From contig NZ_JAIQYY010000008.1 in assembly GCF_020181035.1 (NCBI RefSeq), forward strand, positions 52,791-116,790: DNA of 64,000 nucleotides. The letters run 5' to 3'. Shown here in pieces: positions 9,884 to 17,989 of the stretch. The notes below the pieces were generated by a model, which saw only the letters and a program-made list of their open reading frames with translations, was not told where the DNA came from and ran no database searches. Numbering within the stretch: the stretch's first letter is position 1; each line of letters begins with the position of its first letter. A program made the position numbers and the translations under genes. This stretch comes from Streptomyces sp. CoH27 (GTDB lineage: Bacteria > Actinomycetota > Actinomycetes > Streptomycetales > Streptomycetaceae).

Positions 9884-11032
9884 TCACGACTCTGCGGTGC
9901 GGTGCACCCGCGCGACCCAGTCCGCCGGTTTGGCGATCTCGGCCTTGGTGGGAAGGGTGTTGGGCGAGGTCCACACGCGGTTGAAGCCATCGACGCCGAC
10001 CTGCTCGACCACGGCCCGTACGAACCGTTCGCCGTCCCGGTACTGCCTCAGTTTGGCATCCAGGCCCAGCAGCTTGCGCAGGGCGAGGTCGAGCCGGGAG
10101 GCGCCCTTGGCGCGGCGCTGCTGGAACTTCTCGCGGATCTCGGCGACGGACGGCACGACGCTGGGTCCGACGCCGTCCATGACGTAGTCGGCGTGGCCCT
10201 CCAGCAGGGACATCACGGCGGTGAGGCGGCCGAGGATCTCGCGCTGGGCGGGGGTCTGCACCAGCTCCACGAAGGAGCGGCCGCCGTCGTCCTCCTCGCC
10301 CTCGGGGCGGCCCCCGGCGAGCGACTGGGCGGCTTCCCGGATGCGCTCCAGGAAGGTCATCGGGTCGACGTCGGTCTCGGCCAAGAACGACTGGATTTCG
10401 CCCTCAAGATGATCACGCAGCCAGGGCACGGCGGTGAACTGCGTGCGGTGGGTCTCCTCGTGCAGGCACACCCACAGGCGGAAGTCGTGCGGCTCGACGT
10501 CGAGTTCGCGCTCGACGTGGACGATGTTGGGCGCGACGAGGAGGAGGCGGCCGCCGCCACTCGGTGAATCAGGGGGGCCGCCGGCGGGCAGCTCGCGGGT
10601 GGCCGGGGCGAAGGTCTCGTACTGGCCGAGGACGCGGGAGGACAGGAACGACAGCAGCATGCCGAGCTCGACGCCGGTGACCTTGCCGCCGACGGCGCCG
10701 AGGACCGCGCTGCCAGGGCTGCCGGCACGCCGTTCCTGCATCTTCTCCAGCAGCGGTTTGAGGATCTCGCGGAAGCCGGCGACGTTGGCGCGGACCCAGC
10801 CGGGGCGGTCCACGACGAGGACGGGCGTGTCGTGGCCGGCCTCGGTGCCCATACGCGTGAAGCCCCGGACGTGTTCCTCCGAGGCTTTCGCGTGCCGGCG
10901 CAGCTCCGCGACGACGGCCCGTGCCTCGTCACGGCTGACGTCGGGGCCCGGCCGTACGAGCCGTGTCGCGGTCGCGACCGCGAGGTTCCAGTCGACCATC
11001 CCGGGAGATGTGGTGCCACCGAAGCCAGTCAT
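9884..11032 (-). CDS. zinc-dependent metalloprotease (DUF2342 family)
   Basis: The protein has 382 residues and an H-E-x-x-H metal site (LHEETHRTQF) within a mostly helical fold, with SLLEGHADYVMDGVG further on, the layout of the DUF2342 family (often named F420 biosynthesis-associated or zinc-dependent metalloprotease). No signal peptide is visible. The substrate is unknown. The ATG at 11032 has no strong ribosome-binding site, and an in-frame ATG at 10999 is an alternative. It is encoded between dacB and tilS in the conserved Streptomyces order. Confidence 0.85.
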   Translation of the reverse strand: MTGFGGTTSPGMVDWNLAVATATRLVRPGPDVSRDEARAVVAELRRHAKASEEHVRGFTRMGTEAGHDTPVLVVDRPGWVRANVAGFREILKPLLEKMQERRAGSPGSAVLGAVGGKVTGVELGMLLSFLSSRVLGQYETFAPATRELPAGGPPDSPSGGGRLLLVAPNIVHVERELDVEPHDFRLWVCLHEETHRTQFTAVPWLRDHLEGEIQSFLAETDVDPMTFLERIREAAQSLAGGRPEGEEDDGGRSFVELVQTPAQREILGRLTAVMSLLEGHADYVMDGVGPSVVPSVAEIREKFQQRRAKGASRLDLALRKLLGLDAKLRQYRDGERFVRAVVEQVGVDGFNRVWTSPNTLPTKAEIAKPADWVARVHRTAES

Positions 11033-11096
11033 GCCGTCAACCGTACGTGAGCGGGCCCGCTTGGGGCAGAGCAGCGCGGTCGTCCCACGGCGGGTC

Positions 11097-12770
11097 CTAA
11101 CCGCAGCCGCACCCCGCGAGCGCCGTGGCCGCCCGGTCCAGGGCGGCCTGGGCCTCCTGGGGGTCGGTCGTGCCGGAGGCCAGGAACGCGAAGGCCAGGG
11201 GGCGGCCGTCGGCGTCGACGACCGTGCCGGCCAGGGCGTTGACGCCGGTCAGCGTGCCGGTCTTGGCGCGTACGACGCCGGCCGCGCCGTTGCTGTAGCG
11301 GCTGGTCAGGGTGCCGGTGAAGCCGGCGATGGGCAGGCCGGTGAGGACGGGGCGCAGGCCGGGGCGGCCCGGGTCGCCGGCGGTGACGAGGAGGCCGGTC
11401 AGGAGGTCGGCGGTCAGCCGGTCGGCACGGTCGAGGCCGCTGCCGTCGTGGAAGGAGGCACCGGCCATCGGCAGGCCCAGCTTGGTCAGCCGCGCGGAGA
11501 TCGCCCTGGCGCCGCCGTCGAAGCTGCCCGGCTGCCCGCTGGTCAGCGCCGTCTGCCGGGCGAGGGTCTCGGCGATGTCGTTGTCGCTGTTGGTCAGCAT
11601 CCGCTCGACCACGTCGGACAGCGGGGGCGAGGAGACGGTGGCGAGGGTCTGCGCGCGCGTGGAGGCCTTCGCGGGGCCGGGGGGTGTCGTCGTGATGCCG
11701 GCGGACTTCAGGAAGGCCGCGAACTTGCCGGCCGCGTCCGCCGCCGGGTCGCTCACGCGCGGGGCGGGGCCGCTGGTGGAGTCGTCGGTACGGCCCTCGT
11801 CGGCGGTCAGGGCGCTGACCGGGGCGAGGTTGTCGTTGACGCCGATGGGATGCACGGCGGGGCCGGTGAACAGGGTGGCGTCGTAGGAGAGCGTGACCTT
11901 GTGGATGCCGCGCTTCGTCAGGGCCTGCGCGGTGTCCGCCGCCAGCTGCCGCAGGCTCGCCCAGCTTCCCCCGCTTTCGGTTTCTCCCCCACGCTCGGCT
12001 TCTCCCCCACGCTCGACTTCGCTCGCGCGGGAGGTGCCCCCAGCTTCCTTGTGGGCGGTCAGGGTCGGGTCACCGCCGCCGACCAGGACGAGATCGCCGG
12101 TGCCGGGTTCGAGGGCGGCGCGGGTGGTGAAGCGGTGGTCGGGGCCGAGCGCGGACAGGGCGGCGACGGCGGTGGCGATCTTGGTGGTGGAGGCCGGGGT
12201 GAGGGCCTCGCCGTCGTCGCTGCCGTACAGGCGCTTGCCGGTGGTCAGGTCGACGACGGCCGCCGCGTGGCCGTCGCCGAGCTCGGGGACGGCCAGGAGG
12301 GGCTCCAGGACGTCCGTGAGGGGCTTTCCGCCCGGGGCGGCCTTCTTGGTGCTCACGGCGTCCGTGGCGGCGCCCAGGGCCGTGAGGACGGGCGGGGCGC
12401 TCGGCGCGGGCAGCGGGGCCCCGGTGCTCGTGGCGGGACCCCCGTGATCTGCGCCACCTGAGCGCTCCAGAGCGATCGCGCGGTCCCGCTCGGCCGTACG
12501 CTGACCGTTGGCGTCCCAGGGGCCGGCCGCGGTCACCACTCCGGCGGCGAGCGCGAGGCCGGCGGTGGCGGCGCCCGCGGTGTACTGCCAGGTCCTGACG
12601 GCTCGCGGACGGGGGAGGTGCGGAGACCGGAAGGCGAGGCTCCGCGTCAACCGCGCAACCCGCGGCTGCACAGCCGCAACGGCCCGCGCCAGACGCGGTC
12701 GTACGGCGTTCGCGATCCGCTCCACCTGCGGTCCTGCGGCCCGCCACGGCCTCGGCTCTGGCACGACCAC
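11097..12770 (-). CDS. dacB: D-alanyl-D-alanine carboxypeptidase/endopeptidase (PBP4, family S13)
   Basis: This peptidoglycan-trimming penicillin-binding protein has 557 residues. The GTG start follows AAAGGGG. A cytoplasmic Arg-rich N-terminus is followed by one membrane segment (about 63-83), placing the catalytic domain outside. The serine site S-T-T-K is at 194-197, an S-D-N box (NSDNDIAE) and a K-T-G-T box (RAKTGTLTG) follow. An unusual Ser/Arg/Glu/Gly-rich stretch lies inside the extra domain, encoded by a repeated DNA element (separate entry). It is divergent from ppa. Confidence 0.93.
   Translation of the reverse strand: MVVPEPRPWRAAGPQVERIANAVRPRLARAVAAVQPRVARLTRSLAFRSPHLPRPRAVRTWQYTAGAATAGLALAAGVVTAAGPWDANGQRTAERDRAIALERSGGADHGGPATSTGAPLPAPSAPPVLTALGAATDAVSTKKAAPGGKPLTDVLEPLLAVPELGDGHAAAVVDLTTGKRLYGSDDGEALTPASTTKIATAVAALSALGPDHRFTTRAALEPGTGDLVLVGGGDPTLTAHKEAGGTSRASEVERGGEAERGGETESGGSWASLRQLAADTAQALTKRGIHKVTLSYDATLFTGPAVHPIGVNDNLAPVSALTADEGRTDDSTSGPAPRVSDPAADAAGKFAAFLKSAGITTTPPGPAKASTRAQTLATVSSPPLSDVVERMLTNSDNDIAETLARQTALTSGQPGSFDGGARAISARLTKLGLPMAGASFHDGSGLDRADRLTADLLTGLLVTAGDPGRPGLRPVLTGLPIAGFTGTLTSRYSNGAAGVVRAKTGTLTGVNALAGTVVDADGRPLAFAFLASGTTDPQEAQAALDRAATALAGCGCG
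11978..12050. repeat. Streptomyces-type palindromic repeat element inside dacB
   Basis: Two near-identical copies of a TCTCCCCCACGCTCG unit are followed by GACTTCGCTCGCGCG and GGGAGGTGCCCCC, so the outer parts can pair as a hairpin. I recall elements with this core scattered through Streptomyces genomes. Here it is read in frame as a Glu/Arg/Gly/Ser-rich insertion of about 25 residues in DacB. Confidence 0.6.
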
Positions 12771-12849
12771 CAGCCCCTTTCGCGATCACACACCTGCGTG
12801 AGGGACACTTAACCACCAGAACTATGTGCTGATCATGGAGGAGCCACCG

Positions 12850-13341
12850 GTGGAGTTCGACGTCACGATCGAGATCCCGAAGGGTTCGCGCAACAAGTAC
12901 GAGGTGGACCACGAGACCGGTCGGATCCGCCTGGACCGTCGTCTCTTCACCTCGACCGCCTACCCGACCGACTACGGCTTCGTCGAGAACACCCTCGGCG
13001 AGGACGGCGACCCGCTGGACGCGCTGGTCATCCTGGACGAGCCGACCTTCCCGGGCTGCCTGATCCGCTGCCGTGCGATCGGCATGTTCCGCATGACGGA
13101 CGAGGCGGGCGGCGACGACAAGCTGCTGTGCGTTCCGGCCACCGACCCGCGCGTGGAGCACCTGCGCGACATCCACCACGTGTCGGAGTTCGACCGCCTG
13201 GAGATCCAGCACTTCTTCGAGGTGTACAAGGACCTGGAGCCCGGCAAGTCGGTCGAGGGCGCCAACTGGGTCGGCCGCACGGACGCCGAGGCCGAGATCG
13301 AGCGGTCCTACAAGCGCTTCAAGGAGCAGGGCGGCCACTGA
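12850..13341 (+). CDS. ppa: inorganic pyrophosphatase
   Basis: It hydrolyses pyrophosphate and so pulls biosynthetic reactions forward. The GTG at 12850 is chosen because GGAGGAG lies seven to eight bases upstream, giving 163 residues, the usual family I length. The signature DGDPLDALV is present with the metal-binding Asp residues, as are [11 protein letters not shown] near the N-terminus and a KPGK-like DLEPGK segment. It is divergent from dacB and followed by a strong terminator. Confidence 0.96.
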   Translation: MEFDVTIEIPKGSRNKYEVDHETGRIRLDRRLFTSTAYPTDYGFVENTLGEDGDPLDALVILDEPTFPGCLIRCRAIGMFRMTDEAGGDDKLLCVPATDPRVEHLRDIHHVSEFDRLEIQHFFEVYKDLEPGKSVEGANWVGRTDAEAEIERSYKRFKEQGGH

Positions 13342-13359
13342 GCCGAGCCTGTCCCGGCG

Positions 13360-13393
13360 AAACGGGCCGCACGCGCACGCGTGCGGCCCGTTT
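13360..13393 (+). terminator. strong hairpin terminator after ppa
   Basis: A perfect palindrome with 16-base arms (13360-13375 and 13378-13393) and a two-base centre starts 18 bases after the ppa stop and ends in TTTGTGTGT. This is the clearest terminator in the window. Confidence 0.85.
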
Positions 13394-13461
13394 GTGTGTC
13401 CGGCGCCTGCGCATGCGCATACTGAGGCTGACGGAAGGTGTCGTTCAGGGAGCGGTGCGAG

Positions 13462-15117
13462 GTGACGGAGGCGGAGGACCGCAAGCCCCGGTCGGACGAG
13501 GCGCGGTACGACCCGGAGATCACGTCCGAGTTCGCCATTCCCGAGGGCATCGAAGTCCCCGAGAGCGACGGTGAGCCGGAGACCACGTCCGAGTTCGCCG
13601 TGCCGGAGGGCCTTGAGGCGCCGCAGCCGCCGGCCGCCGAGCCGGAGGTGTCGGCGTTCACGACCCCGAGCGTCTACAGCGCCCAGCACGCACCGGCCGC
13701 CTTCACGCCCGCCGCCGGGGTGCCCCTGGTCAGCCTGATCAAGGACGCGCCCTGGCAGGACCGGATGCGCACGATGCTGCGCATGCCGGTGACCGAGCGG
13801 CCGGCGCCGGAGGCCGTGCAGCGGACCGAGGGGGAGGGCCCGGCGGTTCCACGCGTGCTCGACCTGACGCTGCGTATCGGCGAGCTGCTGCTGGCGGGCG
13901 GCGAGGGCGCGGAGGACGTGGAGACCGCGATGTTCGCGGTGTGCCGCTCCTACGGACTGGACCGCTGCGAACCCAACGTCACCTTCACGCTGCTGTCGAT
14001 CTCGCACCAGCCGTCCCTGGTGGACGACCCGGTCACGGCGTCGCGGACGGTACGGCGCCGGGGCACCGACTACACCCGTCTGCAGGCCGTGTTCGGGCTG
14101 GTGGACGACCTGACGGACCCGGAGACGCATGTCTCCCTGGAGGAGGCCTACCGGCGGCTGGCCGAGATCCGCCGCAACCGGCACCCCTACCCCGGCTGGG
14201 CGCTGACGCTGGCCAGCGGGGTGCTGGCCGGCGCGGCCTCCATCCTGGTCGGCGGTGATCTGATCGTGTTCGTCGCGGCGGCCCTCGGCGCGATGCTCGG
14301 CGACCGGCTGGCCTGGCTGTGCGCCGGGCGCGGGCTGCCGGAGTTCTACCAGTTCACGGTCGCTGCGATGCCGCCCGCCGCGATCGGAGTGGCGTTCGCG
14401 CTGGCCGATGTGGATGTGAAGGCGTCCGCCGTGGTCACCGGTGGACTGTTCGCGCTGCTGCCCGGACGGGCGCTGGTGGCGGGCGTGCAGGACGGTCTGA
14501 CGGGCTTCTACATCACCGCCGCGGCCCGCCTGCTGGAAGTCCTGTACTTCTTCGTCGGCATCGTCGCCGGGGTGCTGGTCGTCCTGTACTTCGGCGTGAA
14601 GGTCGGCGGGAAGCTGAACCCGGAAGCGGGTCTCCAGATCAGCGAACGGCCGCTGATCCAGATCGCCGCGTCCATGGTGCTGTCGCTGACCTTCGCGGTC
14701 CTGCTCCAGCAGGAACGTTCGACCGTGCTCTGGGTGACCCTCAACGGGGGCGTGGCCTGGTCGGTGTACGGCGCGATGCACTACGTCGGGAACATCTCGC
14801 CGGTGGCCTCCACCGCCGTGGCGGCGGGGCTGGTGGGCCTGTTCGGGCAGTTGCTGTCCCGCTACCGCTTCGCGTCCGCGCTGCCCTACACGACAGCGGC
14901 GATCGGTCCACTGCTGCCCGGCTCCGCGACGTACTTCGGGCTGCTGAACATGGCCCAGAACCAGGTGGACAAGGGACTGGTGTCGCTGGCCAACGCGGCG
15001 TCGCTGGCCATGGCCATCGCCATCGGGGTCAACCTGGGCTCGGAGATCTTCCGGCTGTTCCTGCGGGTCGGCTCCCCCGGGAAGCGCCGTGCGGCCAAGC
15101 GGACCCGGGGTTTCTGA
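13462..15117 (+). CDS. threonine/serine exporter family protein (ThrE/DUF1212)
   Basis: The protein has 551 residues from the GTG at 13462, which has AGGGAG about ten bases upstream; the GTG at 13438 has its purine run directly abutting. An acidic, Pro-rich cytoplasmic N-terminus of about 130 residues contains two similar TSEFA(I/V)PEG segments. It is followed by the ThrE N-domain (LRIGELLLAGGEGAEDVE) and about ten membrane segments covering both DUF1212-type halves. Related proteins export threonine or serine; the substrate here is inferred only. The paired TSEFA segments hint at an internal duplication. Confidence 0.85.
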   Translation: MTEAEDRKPRSDEARYDPEITSEFAIPEGIEVPESDGEPETTSEFAVPEGLEAPQPPAAEPEVSAFTTPSVYSAQHAPAAFTPAAGVPLVSLIKDAPWQDRMRTMLRMPVTERPAPEAVQRTEGEGPAVPRVLDLTLRIGELLLAGGEGAEDVETAMFAVCRSYGLDRCEPNVTFTLLSISHQPSLVDDPVTASRTVRRRGTDYTRLQAVFGLVDDLTDPETHVSLEEAYRRLAEIRRNRHPYPGWALTLASGVLAGAASILVGGDLIVFVAAALGAMLGDRLAWLCAGRGLPEFYQFTVAAMPPAAIGVAFALADVDVKASAVVTGGLFALLPGRALVAGVQDGLTGFYITAAARLLEVLYFFVGIVAGVLVVLYFGVKVGGKLNPEAGLQISERPLIQIAASMVLSLTFAVLLQQERSTVLWVTLNGGVAWSVYGAMHYVGNISPVASTAVAAGLVGLFGQLLSRYRFASALPYTTAAIGPLLPGSATYFGLLNMAQNQVDKGLVSLANAASLAMAIAIGVNLGSEIFRLFLRVGSPGKRRAAKRTRGF

Positions 15118-15123
15118 GGGGCT

Positions 15124-16053
15124 CTACTGCCGGCGGTGGTCGTAGGGGTAGCCGTTCTGGTCGTACTGCTGCTGCGGGTACTGCCCCTGGTCGTAGTACT
15201 GGTTGTCGTAGCCCTGGTCCCAGTACTGCTGGTCCTGCTGCTGGGGTTGGTACGGCTGCTGCTGGGGCTGGTAGGGCTGCTGCTGGGGCTGGTAGGCGTA
15301 CGGCTGCTGCGGCTCCGGCTCGATGCGGCGCAGCTGCGTCGTCGCGTCGTCCATGACCGGCTGAGCCGGCTGGTGCTGGTACGCCGGCTGCTGCTGGGGG
15401 ACGGGCCGCGGCTCGGGGCGGGCGGCGGCGGCCTTCTTCTCCTTGCCACGGGCGCGCAGGAACTCGATCGCGATCGGGACCACCGAGACGAGGACGATCA
15501 GGATCAGGATCGCCTCGATGTTGTTCTTGACGAAGGTGATGTTGCCGAGCCAGGAGCCGAGCAGGGTGACGCCCGCGCCCCACAGGGTGCCGCCGATGAC
15601 GTTGAAGATCAGGAACGAGCGGTACTTCATGCCGCTGACGCCGGCGATGATCGGCGTGAACGTACGCACCACGGGCACGAAGCGGGCCAGGACCAGGGAC
15701 TTCGGGCCGTACTTCTCGAAGAACTCGTGCGCCTTGGTGACGTTCTCCTGTTTGAACAGGCGGGAGTCGGGGCGGTTGAAGAGGGACGGGCCGACCTTCT
15801 TGCCGAACATGTAGCCGGCCTGGTCACCGAGGATCGCGGCGAGGCAGATCAGGCCGACGGCGCCCCACAGAGGGAAGTGCAGCTGATGCGAGGTGATCAG
15901 CAGGCCGCAGGTGAACAGCAGCGAGTCACCGGGCAGGAAGAAGCCGATGAGCAGGCCGGACTCGGCGAAGACGACGAGCAGCAGACCCCAGATGCCGAAT
16001 TTGTCGAGCATCGTGTTGGGGTCCAGCCAGCTCGGGCCGAGGGCGAGTGTCAT
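15124..16053 (-). CDS. DedA family membrane protein with Gln/Pro/Tyr-rich tail
   Basis: The protein has 309 residues. Residues about 15-205 form the DedA/SNARE-associated domain with several membrane segments, the GFFLPGDSLLF motif and a FVPVVRTFTPIIAG motif containing the conserved Arg. DedA proteins are implicated in lipid transport across the membrane. The last 90 residues are a low-complexity tail with tandem QPYQPQQ units encoded by a visible DNA repeat near 15240-15300. The ATG at 16053 has AGGAG about 14 bases upstream, and a GTG directly before it is an alternative. Confidence 0.88.
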   Translation of the reverse strand: MTLALGPSWLDPNTMLDKFGIWGLLLVVFAESGLLIGFFLPGDSLLFTCGLLITSHQLHFPLWGAVGLICLAAILGDQAGYMFGKKVGPSLFNRPDSRLFKQENVTKAHEFFEKYGPKSLVLARFVPVVRTFTPIIAGVSGMKYRSFLIFNVIGGTLWGAGVTLLGSWLGNITFVKNNIEAILILIVLVSVVPIAIEFLRARGKEKKAAAARPEPRPVPQQQPAYQHQPAQPVMDDATTQLRRIEPEPQQPYAYQPQQQPYQPQQQPYQPQQQDQQYWDQGYDNQYYDQGQYPQQQYDQNGYPYDHRRQ

Positions 16054-16212
16054 CACGGGTCCGGGCTCCTGAAGGCGTGAAGGCGGGTGCGGCGGCTGAA
16101 CGGCGTACTTCCCTGTGGTGCCGCCCAAAGCTATCAACGTGAAGTGACCACCCCAGGTTCCACCGGCGGCTCCAGGATGCGCTGTGGGACAACGGAGAGA
16201 AAGCTGTGACTC

Positions 16213-16581
16213 ATGGGACTCGAAGACTACGGCGGCGGCCAGGGGCCCCAGCCGGACGTGCTGGTCGTGACGACGAACGACGTGCCCGGATACCGGGTGC
16301 AGCAGGTGATCGGCGAGGTCTTCGGGCTCACCGTGCGCTCGCGCCACCTGGGCAGCCAGATCGGCGCCGGGCTGAAGTCGATGATCGGCGGCGAGCTGAA
16401 GGGGCTCACCAAGACGCTCGTGCAGACCCGCAACCAGGCCATGGAACGGCTGGTGGAGCAGGCACGCGCGCGTGGTGCCAACGCCGTGCTGGCGTTCCGC
16501 TTCGACGTGACGGAGGCCGCCGACGTGGGCACCGAGGTGTGCGCGTACGGCACGGCGGTCGTCCTGGCCCGGGCGGAGTGA
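16213..16581 (+). CDS. YbjQ/UPF0145 family protein
   Basis: The protein has 122 residues and belongs to the heavy-metal-binding-domain-like UPF0145 (YbjQ) family by its VVTTNDVPGYRVQQVIGEVFGLTVRS start, the repeated G and M positions around RNQAMERLVEQARARGANAV, and the ending CAYGTAVVL. Members form small ring-shaped oligomers; the role is unknown. It is divergent from the DedA gene and convergent with tipA. Confidence 0.85.
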   Translation: MGLEDYGGGQGPQPDVLVVTTNDVPGYRVQQVIGEVFGLTVRSRHLGSQIGAGLKSMIGGELKGLTKTLVQTRNQAMERLVEQARARGANAVLAFRFDVTEAADVGTEVCAYGTAVVLARAE

Positions 16582-16599
16582 CCTCGCACACACCCGGGC

Positions 16600-16720
16600 C
16601 GGGACCGGCGGGACCGGCGGGACCGGCGGGACCGGGCAGAAGGTGCGGTCCGGTCAGAGGGTGCGGTCCGGTCAGAGGGTGCGGTCCGGTCAGGAGGTGC
16701 GGTCCGGTCAGGAGGTGCGG
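16600..16720. repeat. tandem repeat block at the 3' end of tipA
   Basis: Two tandem arrays abut. The first is four copies of a 9-base unit (GGGACCGGC, about 16600-16636). The second is four 18-base copies (GGTGCGGTCCGGTCAGAG and close variants at 16642, 16660, 16678 and 16696) plus a partial fifth. The last copies encode the C-terminal residues and stop codon of tipA on the minus strand. Confidence 0.85.
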
Positions 16721-17469
16721 CGGTCGGCGTTGGCCAGGATCGCCGCGCGCAGGTGCTCGGCGAGGCCCGGCCCCATGGAGTCGTAGTACGCCTTGAAGCG
16801 CTCGTCGGAGACGTACATCTCCGCGAAGCACCGGTGCAGCTCGTACGGCACCTCGAAGTACCACCGGGTCATGTGCTGCCGGTGCTCCTCGGCCAGGTCC
16901 ATCGCGGCCTCACCGGTCGCGGGCGCACCGGCGGCCACCAGGGCGGCGTACCGCTCCTGCCAGTCGTCGACCTCGGCCTTGATCCGCTTCCAGTCCTCCT
17001 TGGTGTAGGTGGCGGCGCGGCGCTGCGACTCGACGTACGCCTCCGTGTCGCCCCAGCGCGCCTCCGCCTCGTCGCGGTACTGCTCGGGGTCCTTGTCCCC
17101 GAAGACCTCGAACCGCTCCTCGGGGGTGAGTTGAATGCCCATCGTGCGTGCCTCCATGGCGTGCTCCACGGCCGCGGCCATCTTCTGCAGCTTCTCGATC
17201 CGGGCGGTGAGCAGGTCGTGCTGGCGGCGCAGGTGTGCGCCGGGATCCACCGCCGGGTCGTCGAGCAGGGCCGCGACCTCGTCGAGCGGGAAGCCGAGCT
17301 CCCGGTAGAACAGGATCTGCTGGAGCCGGTCGAGGTCGGCGTCGGTGTAGCGCCGGTGCCCGGCGTGCGTGCGCTCGCCGGGCACGAGCAGGCCGATCTC
17401 GTCGTAGTGGTGCAGGGTGCGCACCGTGATCCCGGCGAACCCCGCGACCTGTCCCACGGAGTAGCTCAC
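16708..17469 (-). CDS. tipA: thiopeptide-sensing MerR-family regulator TipA (long form TipAL; internal short form TipAS)
   Basis: The GTG at 17469, preceded by AAGGAG, gives 253 residues, the length of Streptomyces lividans TipAL. Residues 1-110 are a MerR winged helix and coiled coil (SYSVGQVAGFAGITVRTLHHYD, then HAGHRRYTDADLDRL). Residues 110-253 are the TipAS drug-binding domain. Met110 (base 17142) begins MGIQLTPEE, the known internal start of the 144-residue TipAS. Cys214, which in S. lividans bonds covalently to thiostrepton-class antibiotics, is present in C-F-A-E-M-Y-V-S-D-E-R-F. TipAL activates its own promoter when the drug is bound. Confidence 0.95.
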   Translation of the reverse strand: MSYSVGQVAGFAGITVRTLHHYDEIGLLVPGERTHAGHRRYTDADLDRLQQILFYRELGFPLDEVAALLDDPAVDPGAHLRRQHDLLTARIEKLQKMAAAVEHAMEARTMGIQLTPEERFEVFGDKDPEQYRDEAEARWGDTEAYVESQRRAATYTKEDWKRIKAEVDDWQERYAALVAAGAPATGEAAMDLAEEHRQHMTRWYFEVPYELHRCFAEMYVSDERFKAYYDSMGPGLAEHLRAAILANADRRTS

Positions 17470-17502
17470 TTTTCCGCTCCTTGTCGTCGGTACGGCCTCC
17501 AC

Positions 17503-17531
17503 GCTGAGGCCTCACGTCACGTGAGGTGCAA
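17503..17531 (-). promoter_or_regulatory. tipA promoter with TipAL operator
   Basis: On the minus strand a TTGCAC -35 box (17526-17531) is followed by the inverted repeat CCTCACG-N3-CGTGAGG (17510-17526) and a CAGCG(T)-type -10 about 19 bases further on. The long spacer and the dyad between the boxes are the MerR-family arrangement, and the operator matches the tipA promoter as I remember it from S. lividans. Confidence 0.85.
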
Positions 17532-17989
17532 GCCGGTTTCCGCGCCGGACGTGGTGCGGGGCTGTTACGAATGTTGCGCACATTTAGTCCGGTTTATTGC
17601 GTTTATGGTGATCGCGTGGCCCAGGACACCGCGCGGCAGCCGCCCCCGACCGCTCCCACGGCCCCGGCACGGGCGCTGCTGCCGTTCATCCTGCCCGCCG
17701 TCGCCGTGGAGGCCGCTGCCGGCCGACGGGGTCGCGCTCGGGGCGCCGGCGGGGCTCGGCGGTCATGACGCTGTTCTCGGTACGGCAGTGGGTCTCGCCG
17801 CCCATGCGCTCGTTCCGGCCGTGCATCCCGGGCCGGGCGTGGCGACGGGCGTCCTGGGCATTCACCCTGCTGTGTGTCGCCTCGCCGCCGGCCTGGCCGC
17901 TGGTGACGGGACGTCCGCAGATGCAAGGGCGGCCGGACGGCACCCCGGTCCGCCGACACCTTCCCGGAAACTCCTGGAGGCACGTTTCC
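17532..17989 (+). other. tipA-gadB intergenic region with possible decayed reading frame
   Basis: About 460 bases separate tipA and gadB. A GTG at 17616 opens a short reading frame (AQDTARQPPPTAP, then a hydrophobic LLPFILPAVAV stretch) that runs into Arg/Gly-rich sequence near 17720. Another frame from there reads like hydrophobic protein (AVGLAAHALVPAVHPG). This could be a frameshifted small membrane protein or chance. GGAGG before gadB lies at 17976-17980. Confidence 0.35.

Noticed and set aside
12070..14781. A 903-codon minus-strand frame across dacB, ppa and the ThrE-type gene
   Set aside because: It runs opposite or out of frame to three well-supported genes and has the His/Arg/Gln-rich look of GC-rich antisense translation.
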